DNA from: Pseudopedobacter sp039918235
GTDB taxonomy: Bacteria > Bacteroidota > Bacteroidia > Sphingobacteriales > Sphingobacteriaceae
Reading direction: 5' to 3'
Assembly (NCBI GenBank): GCA_039918235.1
Contig: JBDSHZ010000071.1
Span: forward strand, 1-33,742
DNA: 33,742 nucleotides
Shown in pieces: positions 25,307 to 33,176 of the stretch. Numbering within the stretch: position 1 is the first letter of the stretch; each line of letters starts with the position of its first letter. Below the pieces are notes generated by a model. The model saw only the letters and a list, made by a program, of their open reading frames with translations. It made no database searches and was not told the origin of the DNA. The translations under genes and the position numbers were made by a program.

Positions 25307-25445
25307 ATACAGACTTGTCATCAATGGTAAAAAAAAAATAAATTTATTCGGTTTTCAATCTCTATCAACACAAAACATTTAATACCTTAGCCATAAGAAT
25401 TTTTATAGCGTTTCCTTAGTAAAGAATATATATTAGCCTTCCTTC

Positions 25446-26321
25446 ATGAAAATTTCAGAACTTAATATCCATCAATCCGTTAAAGATGTTTTTTATGTAC
25501 TCATTGGTATACTTTTCTGTGGTTTTGCTTTAAAAGGTTTTTTGGTTCCCAATCAGTTTTTTGATGGCGGAGTAACTGGAGTTTCGCTTTTGCTTCATGA
25601 GATCTATCATTTCAATATTGCCTATGTCATTGTGATTGCAAATATTCCTTTCATCATTGTTGCGGCTTATTTGGTAAATAAAGGGTTTGCTGTAAAAATG
25701 CTTGCAAGTATAATTTTACTGGGAATTTGCTTACTTTTTATGCCTTTTCCTGTCATTACATCAGATAAATTACTGGTATCTATTTTTGGTGGTGTATTTA
25801 TGGGGATTGGGATTGGATTGGCCATTAGGGGAGGTTGTGCTTTAGATGGAATTGAGGTTTTGGCCTTATATACGGTAAGGAGAAGCTCTTTTACCATATC
25901 GGAGATTATCCTGGGAATCAACATCGTCATTTTTCTGATTGCGGCCTTTCAATTAGGTTTACAAACTGCTCTTTATTCCGTTTTAACTTATTACACCGCT
26001 TCCCGAACCATCAATTTTGTAATTGAAGGCTTAGAGGAGTATACTGGCGTTACCATTATTTCGGCACATAGCGAAGAGATAAAAGAAGAGTTGGTGATGA
26101 AATTTGGCAGGGGAATTACGATTTATAAAGGTGAACGTGGTTTTTTAAAGAAAAGTTATAACATCAGTCAGCCCTGTGATATTATTTTCACGGTAATCAC
26201 GCGTTTAGAAGTACGTAGGCTACGTAATTACATTAATACTGTAGATGATAAAGCCTTTGTTTTTACGAGTAGCATAAAAGAGGCTGGGGGTGGCGTATTA
26301 AAGAAAAGAGCAAGGCATTAG
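25446..26321 (+). CDS. YitT family membrane protein
   Basis: A 291-residue inner-membrane protein with about five or six N-terminal transmembrane helices (for example FYVLIGILFCGFALKGFLVP, IAYVIVIANIPFIIVAAYLV, MLASIILLGICLLFMPFPVI, ISEIILGINIVIFLIAAFQLG) followed by a cytoplasmic DUF2179 domain (about 205-285, with YTGVTIISAHSEEIKEEL and CDIIFTVITRLEVRRLRNYI). The family motif FFDGGVTGVSLLLHE is present. The function of the family is unknown. It is a single gene, convergent with the adenylate cyclase gene 47 bases away. Confidence 0.92.
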   Translation: MKISELNIHQSVKDVFYVLIGILFCGFALKGFLVPNQFFDGGVTGVSLLLHEIYHFNIAYVIVIANIPFIIVAAYLVNKGFAVKMLASIILLGICLLFMPFPVITSDKLLVSIFGGVFMGIGIGLAIRGGCALDGIEVLALYTVRRSSFTISEIILGINIVIFLIAAFQLGLQTALYSVLTYYTASRTINFVIEGLEEYTGVTIISAHSEEIKEELVMKFGRGITIYKGERGFLKKSYNISQPCDIIFTVITRLEVRRLRNYINTVDDKAFVFTSSIKEAGGGVLKKRARH

Positions 26322-26368
26322 TATTTTGTTTTGGCTTTAGCCGATGGAGCAAAAATTTTGAATAAACA

Positions 26369-27412
26369 TTACTCCACCACTTCAAACAGATTTACAGGCA
26401 TTGCCTTATTTTTTAGGTTTACTTCACCCACTTCTTTACAGGAAAAAGATTCTTTAATTTCTTCATAAACTTTTTCTGTAATCAGGATTTGATTGGTACC
26501 CGCGGTGGATTGAAGCCTTTGCGCCAAATTTACTACATCGCCAATCACGGTATAATCTAAACGTTTTAAAGAGGCCGAACCAATATTCCCACTGATCATC
26601 TCTCCAGAATTTATACCGATAGAAACAGAAGGTTTGAAGTTGTGCTTTCCAAATTGGATACTCTCCTGTGCTTTCATGTGTTCCCTAATGGTAATTGCGG
26701 CATCAACTGCCCGGTCTAAATGGAACTTTCCTCTAAACACCGCCATTACCGCATCGCCCATAAATTTATCTACATGTCCGTTTTGGTGGATGATGTCTTT
26801 TACAATCAGGTCAAAGAAATTGTTGATCATATTTACCACCTCATTAGCCGAAGCATTCTCTGTAATGGAAGTAAACCCGCAAATATCCACAAACATCACC
26901 GTTGCTTCCAACGTTTCATTTGCGAGTAAACTGACTTCAAATTCTTTATGAGTCATGAAATTAAGGACATGCTCATCCACATACATTTTTAAAATATTGT
27001 TTTCTTTAATGGCTGTTAGCGTTTCTTTGATCTGTTTTACCTGAACCAATGTTTTTTCAATGGTAAGTTCTAAATCAGTAAAATTCACTGGCTTACAAAC
27101 AAAATCAAACGCACCACGGTTCATGGCGGTTCTAATGTTGTCCATATCGCCATAGGCAGAAACCATTACCGTTCTAATCATTGGATAACTTTCTGGTAAT
27201 TTGGTCAATAAGGTTAGCCCGTCCATTCCCGGCATATTGATGTCGCTCAAAATCATGTCGATATCCGGATTTTCTTCTAGCTTTTTTAAGGCATCTAAGC
27301 CATTTTCTGCAAAAACAAAATCATAAATTTCCTCCCTGATTTTTTTTCTGAATTTCTGCTTAATTAAAAGCTCAAGATCTGCTTCATCATCTACCACTAA
27401 TATTTTGTTCAT
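26369..27412 (-). CDS. Response regulator with class III adenylate cyclase output
   Basis: A 347-residue receiver-cyclase fusion that should turn phosphorylation into cyclic nucleotide synthesis. Receiver: Asp8/Asp9, phospho-acceptor Asp57 in LSDINMPGMDG, Ser85 and Lys107. A helical linker (about 115-155) leads to the class III cyclase: metal-binding Asp176 in VDICGFTS and Asp220 in KFMGDAVMAVF, Lys216 and Thr288 at the base-selecting positions (the Lys/Thr pattern of CyaC-type adenylate cyclases), and catalytic Asn295 and Arg299 in VVNLAQRLQ. All needed residues are present, so it is predicted to make cAMP. Last gene of a three-gene operon, 3 bases after the lone receiver. Confidence 0.93.
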   Translation of the reverse strand: MNKILVVDDEADLELLIKQKFRKKIREEIYDFVFAENGLDALKKLEENPDIDMILSDINMPGMDGLTLLTKLPESYPMIRTVMVSAYGDMDNIRTAMNRGAFDFVCKPVNFTDLELTIEKTLVQVKQIKETLTAIKENNILKMYVDEHVLNFMTHKEFEVSLLANETLEATVMFVDICGFTSITENASANEVVNMINNFFDLIVKDIIHQNGHVDKFMGDAVMAVFRGKFHLDRAVDAAITIREHMKAQESIQFGKHNFKPSVSIGINSGEMISGNIGSASLKRLDYTVIGDVVNLAQRLQSTAGTNQILITEKVYEEIKESFSCKEVGEVNLKNKAMPVNLFEVVE

Positions 27413-27415
27413 CGC

Positions 27416-27790
27416 TTATCCTGTTATATGTAGTTTTTCTTTTAAAGTTTTAAAATCCAATGGTTTGGTCAAAAAATCATCTGCACCCAATTCCATAGAT
27501 TGTTTTCTGTTTTCATCATCACCATAAGCGGTGATCATCATTACAATAGGCGGTGGATTATCATAATCATGGCGGATTTTTGAAAGCAGTTCTAAGCCGC
27601 TCATGCCCGGCATATTGATGTCCGAAAGAATTAATACTACTTCTGAATGATGTGCTTCAATGTACTGCAAGGCCACCTCGCCCGAAAGGGCAAATTCAAA
27701 TGTTACCGCACCGCTTTTTATCTCTTTTCTAAAACGCTGTAAAAATAAAGGTTTTACATCTTCCTCATCATCTACTACTAAAATTTTCAT
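27416..27790 (-). CDS. Single-domain response regulator
   Basis: A 124-residue stand-alone receiver of the CheY type. Seen: the acidic pocket VVDDEED with Asp7 and Asp8, phospho-acceptor Asp57 in LSDINMPGMSG, Thr87 in MMITAYGDD and Lys109 in FLTKPLDF. It has no output domain. It lies between the histidine kinase (8 bases upstream) and the receiver-cyclase (3 bases downstream), so it is likely a competing phosphate sink or an intermediate for the same kinase. Its receiver resembles that of the neighbouring cyclase (both have SDINMPGM), suggesting a duplication. Confidence 0.93.
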   Translation of the reverse strand: MKILVVDDEEDVKPLFLQRFRKEIKSGAVTFEFALSGEVALQYIEAHHSEVVLILSDINMPGMSGLELLSKIRHDYDNPPPIVMMITAYGDDENRKQSMELGADDFLTKPLDFKTLKEKLHITG

Positions 27791-27798
27791 CTATATTT

Positions 27799-29145
27799 TT
27801 ATTGAAATGGAATGGTGATTTGAAATTCGGCATATTCTCCTTCTTTATTATCCACTGTAATAGTGCCCCTGTGCCCTTTGGTAATGATATCATAACTCAT
27901 TGATAAGCCCAATCCAGTGCCTTCTCCGGTTGGCTTTGTGGTGAAAAAAGGTTGGTAAATTTTCTCTAATGCTTCTTGCGAAATGCCGTAGCCATTATCC
28001 CTCACTTTTATAAGCACACCTTCGTCTGTTTTTTTAGTGGATACACTCAGCTCTGGACTGTAACCTTCGGGGTGATCTTTTTTCTTTTTATCTACTGAGT
28101 AAAAACCATTGTTAAATAAATTGAGCAGTACGCGGCCAACATCTTGTGCTACCATATTTATTAAACCAATATGAGGGTCAAAATCGGTTTTAAATAAAGC
28201 ATTAAAGCTTTTGTCTTTTGCCCTCAGTCCGTGATAGCTCAAACGTAAATATTCATCTGCAATGGCATTAATATCTGCCGGTTCTTTTGTCCCGCTAGAA
28301 CTTCTGGAATGTTGGAGCATACCTTTTACAATGGCATCTGCCCTTTTGCCATGCTGTGCTATTTTAGCAAGATTTTGTTTGATATCCTGCGAGATGGCAA
28401 TTACTTCTTCTAAATTATTACCTGCAATTTCTGTTTCCATTTCGTCCAACAGCTCTATGCTTACTTCTGAAAAATTGTTCACAAAGTTGAGTGGATTCTG
28501 TATTTCATGGGCAATGCCGGCAGTCAATTCTCCTAAAGAAGCCATTTTCTCATGATGGATCAACTGTGTTTGTGTAGCCCTAAGCTCTGATAATGCAACC
28601 TGTAACTCCTCTTTCTGTTGCATAATTTCTTGTGTACGCTCAGCCACTTGATACTCAAGTTGTTCTTTTTTTCCTTCCAGTATCCTTTGTTTATCTAATT
28701 CAATTAAACGCAACTGTTCCGCCTTTTTCTCTGCCTTTACCTGTTTGTTATTCTGATACATCATGGCAAAAATCCATAGCAGGGCGAGTAAATGGGCTGT
28801 CTGAATATAGTTGTCTATAATGTCATACAGATCTGAACTGATCAGCTTAACTGCGCTACTGATTATAGAAACAATATAAAAAGGGATAATTGAATAGGTA
28901 ACTGTGCGTACCAGTTTAAGTTCCTCATTCTGGTAAACTAAATAAATTACCCCACTCACTATTAGAAACATGAACCATCTTGTGAAAGCTTCAGAGACGA
29001 ATATTGCATCAATCACCAAAAGACCTATTGATAAGAAAAATAAGCCTAATAACACCTTATCCATTTCTGGAATTTCGTCTTTGCTTTTGGTCCTTTTACG
29101 TATATAGCCAATTAAGGCTATCACAATAATATTTTCAGCGGTCAT
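27799..29145 (-). CDS. Membrane sensor histidine kinase
   Basis: A 448-residue kinase. The N-terminal 130 residues hold about five hydrophobic helices with short loops (no large periplasmic sensor), then a coiled coil (about 134-195). HisKA follows with phospho-acceptor His213 in GIAHEIQNPLNFVNNF, then the HATPase domain with the N box around LLNLFNNGFYS (340-350), G1 in RDNGYGIS (382-389), F box PFFTTKP and G2 GEGTGLGLS (407-415). The membrane helices suggest sensing within or at the membrane; the signal is unknown. It heads an operon with two receivers. TAATTTTG on the minus strand (29196-29189) is a possible -7 element. Confidence 0.93.
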   Translation of the reverse strand: MTAENIIVIALIGYIRKRTKSKDEIPEMDKVLLGLFFLSIGLLVIDAIFVSEAFTRWFMFLIVSGVIYLVYQNEELKLVRTVTYSIIPFYIVSIISSAVKLISSDLYDIIDNYIQTAHLLALLWIFAMMYQNNKQVKAEKKAEQLRLIELDKQRILEGKKEQLEYQVAERTQEIMQQKEELQVALSELRATQTQLIHHEKMASLGELTAGIAHEIQNPLNFVNNFSEVSIELLDEMETEIAGNNLEEVIAISQDIKQNLAKIAQHGKRADAIVKGMLQHSRSSSGTKEPADINAIADEYLRLSYHGLRAKDKSFNALFKTDFDPHIGLINMVAQDVGRVLLNLFNNGFYSVDKKKKDHPEGYSPELSVSTKKTDEGVLIKVRDNGYGISQEALEKIYQPFFTTKPTGEGTGLGLSMSYDIITKGHRGTITVDNKEGEYAEFQITIPFQ

Positions 29146-29263
29146 ATAAATATTTTAGCTTCCTGTTGTAAATGATAAACAATTACAGCAAAATTAATAG
29201 GACTAAGGTAATTGTTTTAATAAAATACAGGTGAAGTATTTTTGTTTTTGCACTTATCTCATT

Positions 29264-30259
29264 TTATCCCAACTTAACTTCATTCTTAAGCTCCAATCCA
29301 TTTTCAAAATCACTTAAGTTTTGTAGTGTTGTATTTGCGATTTCTGTGAGTGCTTCTTTAGTGAAAAATCCCTGATGTGCGGTAATTAAAACATTTGGGT
29401 AAGAAAGTAAACGCATAAAAAGTTCATCCTGATTAATAGTTTCTGAAAGGTCTCTGAAAAACAATGCGGCTTCTTGCTCGTAAACATCAATTCCTAAATA
29501 ACCTAACTGTTCGTTCTTCAATGCGGTTAAAGCGGCTTCCGTTTCTATTAATGCTCCTCTGCCAGTATTAATGAGCATTGTACCTGATTTCATTTTTTCA
29601 AAAGCACTTGCATTCATGATATGATTGGTTTGCTCATTTAATGGGCAGTACAAAGAGATGATAGTTGCAGCACTTACCAATTCATCAAAGCTTGTATAGC
29701 TTACCTCTAGTTCTTTTAAAACCGCAGAAGGGTAAAGATCATAGGCAATTACTTTACAGCCAAAACCTAACATAATTTTACAAAAAGCCGTTCCAATAAT
29801 TCCGGTCCCAACTACGCCTACTGTTTTACCATAGAGGTTAAAACCGGTAAGGTGCTCCAAAGAAAAATTATTCTCTCTTATACGATTATATGCCTTATGC
29901 GTTTTACGGTTGAGGGTTAGAATAAGCGCAACTGCATGTTCAGCCACAGCTTGAGGAGAATAAGCAGGAACTCGTACCACTTTGATATTACTTGCCTTTG
30001 CAGATGAAAGTGCAATGTTGTTAAAGCCTGCACATCTTAAAGCAATTAGCTTAATGCCGTTTGTTACTAATTTTTCAATAGTAGCCTCATCAATCAAATC
30101 ATTTACAAATACGCAAACGGCATCAAAACCTTGCGTTAAGCCTGCTGTATTTTTATTTAAAGTAGTTTCAAAATAATTGAGATGATGTTTACCATCAGCA
30201 TTAGCTATATCAAAGAATTCTTGATCATATTTTTTTGTACTGAATAAAGCTACTTTCAT
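29264..30259 (-). CDS. D-2-hydroxyacid dehydrogenase (D-lactate dehydrogenase type)
   Basis: A 331-residue NAD-dependent D-2-hydroxyacid dehydrogenase, most like LdhA, which interconverts pyruvate and D-lactate. Seen: the early LRCAGFNNI (74-82), the nucleotide-binding VGVVGTGIIG at 147-156, active-site Arg234 in INTGRGALIE, Glu263 in DVYEQEA and His295 in TAHQGFF. The Arg-Glu-His catalytic set is complete. Length fits LdhA (about 330). The exact substrate cannot be proved from motifs. It stands between the kinase operon and the DoxX-like pair on the same strand. Confidence 0.92.
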   Translation of the reverse strand: MKVALFSTKKYDQEFFDIANADGKHHLNYFETTLNKNTAGLTQGFDAVCVFVNDLIDEATIEKLVTNGIKLIALRCAGFNNIALSSAKASNIKVVRVPAYSPQAVAEHAVALILTLNRKTHKAYNRIRENNFSLEHLTGFNLYGKTVGVVGTGIIGTAFCKIMLGFGCKVIAYDLYPSAVLKELEVSYTSFDELVSAATIISLYCPLNEQTNHIMNASAFEKMKSGTMLINTGRGALIETEAALTALKNEQLGYLGIDVYEQEAALFFRDLSETINQDELFMRLLSYPNVLITAHQGFFTKEALTEIANTTLQNLSDFENGLELKNEVKLG

Positions 30260-30290
30260 ATCTGTTTAGGAGTGAGGGGTGTGAGCATCT

Positions 30291-30641
30291 TTAAACCAAG
30301 AAGATATTTACAGAAAGATAAAAGATATATAAATTTAATAGGAAGAAAAATATAGCAGGTATAGAAACCCACAAGCCATCTTTAATTTTGAGCCTAACAG
30401 CTACTCCTAAAAACATTAATAAAGATAAACCTCCTGCAGAAATCATTAGAATAGTGTTGAACATTAAGCCAACCAATAAACCTAAAGCACCTAATATTTC
30501 TAAAACAGCGGTAAGGATCCCTAATTTCCCTAATCCAAAGCGGATAAATTCACTTTTCATTTTTGGAGATGTAAAATAGGTTATGCCATAAGCTAAAAAA
30601 GATAGACTTGAAAAAACAACTAAAACTTTTAGTAAGTGCAT
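30291..30641 (-). CDS. DoxX-like membrane protein (second of a pair)
   Basis: A 116-residue membrane protein with four hydrophobic helices, typical of small DoxX-family proteins. The opening (MHLLKVLVVFSSLSFLAYGITYFTSPKMKSEFIRFGLGKLGILTAVLEILGALGLLVGL, about 1-60) has the short conserved helix-loop-helix and the EILGALGLL segment common to the family. I start it at ATG 30639-30641, which overlaps the stop of the upstream gene as TAATG. A longer in-frame start would run through the end of that gene. Function is unknown; relatives are linked to redox or quinone pathways. Confidence 0.78.
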   Translation of the reverse strand: MHLLKVLVVFSSLSFLAYGITYFTSPKMKSEFIRFGLGKLGILTAVLEILGALGLLVGLMFNTILMISAGGLSLLMFLGVAVRLKIKDGLWVSIPAIFFFLLNLYIFYLSVNIFLV

Positions 30642-30988
30642 TAGGAAATAAAATCTAGAGATACGGCTGCAATAAAAAGACTGAGGAGCAAAAGAAACAA
30701 TGATGGCAAGCGCTTTTGCCAAGAGTTATGAACTTTAAAATGAAAATACTGAGCACTTAGCATTAAAAAAGCCATCAGAAGTGCCGGAATGAGTACCAAA
30801 GCAGGATACCAAATACCTACAACAAGTAAGGTCGCTAATACTATTTTAGTCGATCCTACAATTTCTCTTGTCAAATCACTCAGACCATATTCTTTAAATT
30901 CTTTCACAATATTATCGAAACGAAATACCCATACTACAACAATTGAAAAAGCGATAATAAGTTGTGCAACCATTGATAAATTTTCCAT
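30641..30988 (-). CDS. DoxX-like membrane protein (first of a pair)
   Basis: A 115-residue membrane protein with about four helices (MVAQLIIAFSIVVVWVFRFD, then IVLATLLVVGIWYPALVLIPALLMAFLML, and a last helix LPSLFLLLLSLFIAAVSL). It has the DoxX-like FKEYGLSDLTREIVGSTKIVLATLL pattern (about 31-55). Its TAA stop shares a base with the ATG of the next gene, so both are likely made together and may form a complex. It is a paralogue-like neighbour rather than a copy, since identity is low. Confidence 0.75.
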   Translation of the reverse strand: MENLSMVAQLIIAFSIVVVWVFRFDNIVKEFKEYGLSDLTREIVGSTKIVLATLLVVGIWYPALVLIPALLMAFLMLSAQYFHFKVHNSWQKRLPSLFLLLLSLFIAAVSLDFIS

Positions 30989-31238
30989 ATTTCTTTAATT
31001 AGTTAATCATCTTTTGTTATGAAGTGATTTTCTTACATTATTTTACAGTCCTAAAATTTACTAGTTTATTTATCTTCCAATTTAAATAAAAAAATTGAAG
31101 CAAGAGAAAGCGATTTTCTTAAACAGAGAAAATTAGCCATGTTCTATTAATATCCTAAACTTTAATTTAACCCATAATGTTTGCGAAATTTTAAACAATA
31201 ACTTAATCCAAAGGTTATGGAGGTATATAAATATAAAC

Positions 31239-31532
31239 ATGGAAAAATTAGCATTATTGGCAAGATTAGAAGCCAAAGAAGGTAAAGAAGCAGCAGTTGA
31301 AGCGTTTTTAAAAAGTGCTTTATCAATTGTTAATGAAGAAGAAGAAACCGTAAGATGGTATGCCTTAAAGTTTGGACCATCAAGCTTTGGTATTTTTGAC
31401 ACTTTTGAAGCTGAAGCCGGAAGAGACGCACATTTAAATGGAAAAATTGCAGCCGCTTTAATGGCAGGTGCCGAAGAATTATTATCAGTAGCACCAACAA
31501 TTGAGAAAGTTGAGCTTTTAGCAGTGAAGTAA
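31239..31532 (+). CDS. Antibiotic biosynthesis monooxygenase (ABM) fold protein
   Basis: A 97-residue single-domain protein of the dimeric alpha/beta barrel superfamily. Pattern seen: LALLARLEAKEGKEAAVEAFLKSAL (strand and first helix, 4-28), TVRWYALKFGPSSFGIFDTFE (38-58, the two central strands), AEAGRDAHLNGKIAAALMA (second helix) and IEKVELLAVK (last strand). Members act as quinol monooxygenases or stress proteins; this one cannot be assigned a substrate. It has its own terminator 8 bases after the stop. An open frame on the opposite strand is a shadow. Confidence 0.87.
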   Translation: MEKLALLARLEAKEGKEAAVEAFLKSALSIVNEEEETVRWYALKFGPSSFGIFDTFEAEAGRDAHLNGKIAAALMAGAEELLSVAPTIEKVELLAVK

Positions 31533-31539
31533 TAAAGTG

Positions 31540-31572
31540 AATCGCTGATGGGTTAATAAGCTATCAGCGATT
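31540..31572 (+). terminator. Terminator after the ABM gene
   Basis: AATCGCTGAT (31540-31549) and ATCAGCGATT (31563-31572) are a 10-bp perfect inverted repeat followed by TATTTTC. Confidence 0.8.
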
Positions 31573-31660
31573 TATTTTCAAATCCTTTCTCTTACTAGTT
31601 TTCTTACAATAGGTTAAATAGCAGCCTTGAAATTGGTAATTGTACCTGCCTATTTTTGAA

Positions 31661-31707
31661 TAATCTTTACTTAACCTAATACAGCCCTGTGTTTCATTTT
31701 AGATTTA
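31661..31707 (+). repeat. Dispersed repeat, copy 1
   Basis: About 47 bases match copy 2 at 32655-32701 at roughly 37 positions without gaps. The best-kept parts are TAATCTTTA at the start, CAG-CCTGTG in the middle and ATTTTAGATTTA at the end. Both copies have the same orientation and flank the hypothetical membrane gene. Confidence 0.55.
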
Positions 31708-31775
31708 CTAAATCATTTACTTATTCTCTAGTTGCTAAACCTTAAACGGATGGGGGAAATAATATTAGCTAAAGC

Positions 31776-32333
31776 TTATTTAAAACCAGTTTTTGATACC
31801 AGGTAAAGAATACTAAACCTCACCAGTTTATAGCTAACTAAAAATAAAAGCGTTAATAAACTGCCAATTCCTATTGGTAAAATTCCTCCAAATGTATATA
31901 CCATTCCAATAATAAATCCAAGAAGAAATTCTGCCTTGTAAAGAGGGATAAAAAATGAAAGAACAATTACGCCAATCATCATGTACTCTGGAATAATTGA
32001 GCCAATTGTAAAAAAGAAAGAGAGGATAATTCCAAATATGAGAGCCCCTAAAAAGCCATAAATCACTTGGTTTAACTTATTTGTAAGTGGTGTTTCATTG
32101 TGATTTATTCTTTTTGCTATCCGGAATAGAAGAAACCAAGTAATAGTAGGAATAGCAATACCTCCCCACCAATTTGATAGACCCGGTAAATCTTCACGTT
32201 TTAGAATATGATGAGTGGGAACGCCACTATGAAAGTAATCCCATATTAAATTTAGCCATACAAATAAGATTATCACTGATGTAAATAATATTCGATTTTT
32301 TAAGGATAATTTTTCCATCAAAGCCATATTCAT
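31776..32333 (-). CDS. Hypothetical polytopic membrane protein
   Basis: A 185-residue protein, not recognised, with about five or six transmembrane helices (ILFTSVIILFVWLNLIWDYF, IAIPTITWFLLFRIA, VIYGFLGALIFGIILSFFFTIG, YMMIGVIVLSFFIPLY, FLLGFIIGMVYTFGGILPIG, LLTLLFLVSYKLV). After the first helix is a periplasmic or cytoplasmic loop with HSGVPTHHILKREDLPGLSNWWGG. I start at ATG 32331-32333; an upstream TTG at 32384 would add 17 residues without support. It stands alone between two copies of a short direct repeat. Confidence 0.65.
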   Translation of the reverse strand: MNMALMEKLSLKNRILFTSVIILFVWLNLIWDYFHSGVPTHHILKREDLPGLSNWWGGIAIPTITWFLLFRIAKRINHNETPLTNKLNQVIYGFLGALIFGIILSFFFTIGSIIPEYMMIGVIVLSFFIPLYKAEFLLGFIIGMVYTFGGILPIGIGSLLTLLFLVSYKLVRFSILYLVSKTGFK

Positions 32334-32828
32334 ATTTATATAAAGTTTGAGTTCCACACTTAATTTTTTGTTACGTAATGGCAATAAATTTATTTCTGAT
32401 TATAAATCATTAAATGGGAATTGTAGCGTATTTATCTTAGAAGGGGTGATGGTTTTGATTAAAGATTTATTTCTTTTCATTTGAGGTATATCTTGCAATA
32501 ATTATCGGAAGTCTCAAGGTAAATGATAGGAAATATTTCAATTGCTAAGTTTTTTTATTTGGGTTAAATCATCAATTAATCATTCATTCCATTACTGCAT
32601 TGTTCAAAAAAGACCAATAAATACAATTGAAAATTGTCTATTATAAATTTAGGTTAATCTTTATTAAATAGAATGCAGACCTGTGATTAATTTTAGATTT
32701 AGCTCAACCCTACTTTTGTTCCGCACTGGCTTAGACTTAAAGCAGATAATATGGTGAAATTTCACAGAAAGAGAAGGTACATTGAAACTGCAAACTGCTT
32801 TACATAGGATTTGCTGTTTTAGGTAGTT
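32334..32828. other. Gene-free stretch of about 495 bases
   Basis: A/T-rich region upstream of the membrane gene, holding dispersed repeat copy 2 (32655-32701). No open frame here has family character. The only frame of note (32664-32870, minus) lacks any recognisable motif and runs through the gap terminator, so it is not called. Confidence 0.5.
32655..32701 (+). repeat. Dispersed repeat, copy 2
   Basis: Partner of 31661-31707, offset 994. Weaker similarity seems to continue for several tens of bases beyond it (CTTAAAGCAGAT against CTTAAACGGAT), so the real unit may be about 100 bases. Confidence 0.5.
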
Positions 32829-32889
32829 TTTAAACAAAAAAAGTCCAGAGAAAATCACGGGACTTTTCATATGAATGATGCTTTCAGCC
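32829..32889 (-). repeat. Direct repeat of the gap downstream region, copy 1, with terminator
   Basis: 61 bases identical to 33682-33742 at 56 positions with no gaps. It contains a minus-strand terminator: AAAGTCC (32840-32846) pairs with GGACTTT (32860-32866), then a run of A on the plus strand that reads as T on the minus strand. Copy 2 reads GCCC/GGGC where this one reads GTCC/GGAC, a compensated base pair. After it comes a pair of GCTTTCAGC direct repeats around the small hairpin AGCC-TTC-GGCT (32886-32896). Confidence 0.85.
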
Positions 32890-32909
32890 TTCGGCTTTCA
32901 GCTTCCTGC

Positions 32910-33019
32910 TCACAAAGTAGCCATGTGCTGTAAAAGAGTAATAATTTTTTTAGCGTAGCCCCACTCTTTATCATACCAAGCTACTACTTTACAAAGTTGT
33001 TGTTCAATGCGATACCTGC
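32910..33019 (-). pseudogene. 3' end fragment of a glyceraldehyde-3-phosphate dehydrogenase gene (gap), frameshifted
   Basis: The minus strand encodes the last 36 residues of GAPDH: AGIALNNNFVK, then, after one missing base in an A-run, VVAWYDKEWGYAKKII ending in HMATL and TGA (32910-32912). WYDxEWGY and the closing HMA are GAPDH signatures. Upstream of Ala at 33019 the similarity stops abruptly and stops appear in frame. This is a remnant, not a gene. The functional copy probably lies just beyond base 33742, where the same downstream sequence is repeated. Confidence 0.85.
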
Positions 33020-33176
33020 TATTTATTTGCCAATAAATTAAAGTAATGTTTTCAACAGGTTGTTAAATGGCTATTGAAGGGTATATAGGCTTATTTGCTT
33101 GTAAACAATTTCCATTTGTTGATGAATAAATTGCTTTTGCAGGTCTATAAGGCGCATTTACAGATTTGTGTTGATT

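Noticed and set aside
30642..30722. Longer start for the second DoxX-like protein at 30722
   Set aside because: It would run 81 bases into the upstream gene. The TAATG overlap start at 30641 gives the usual family opening.
31133..31402. Minus-strand 89-codon frame opposite the ABM gene
   Set aside because: It is the antisense shadow of a clear ABM-fold gene and has no recognisable motif.
32664..32870. 68-codon minus-strand frame next to the gap remnant
   Set aside because: It runs across the gap terminator hairpin, shows no conserved motif and lies in decayed sequence.
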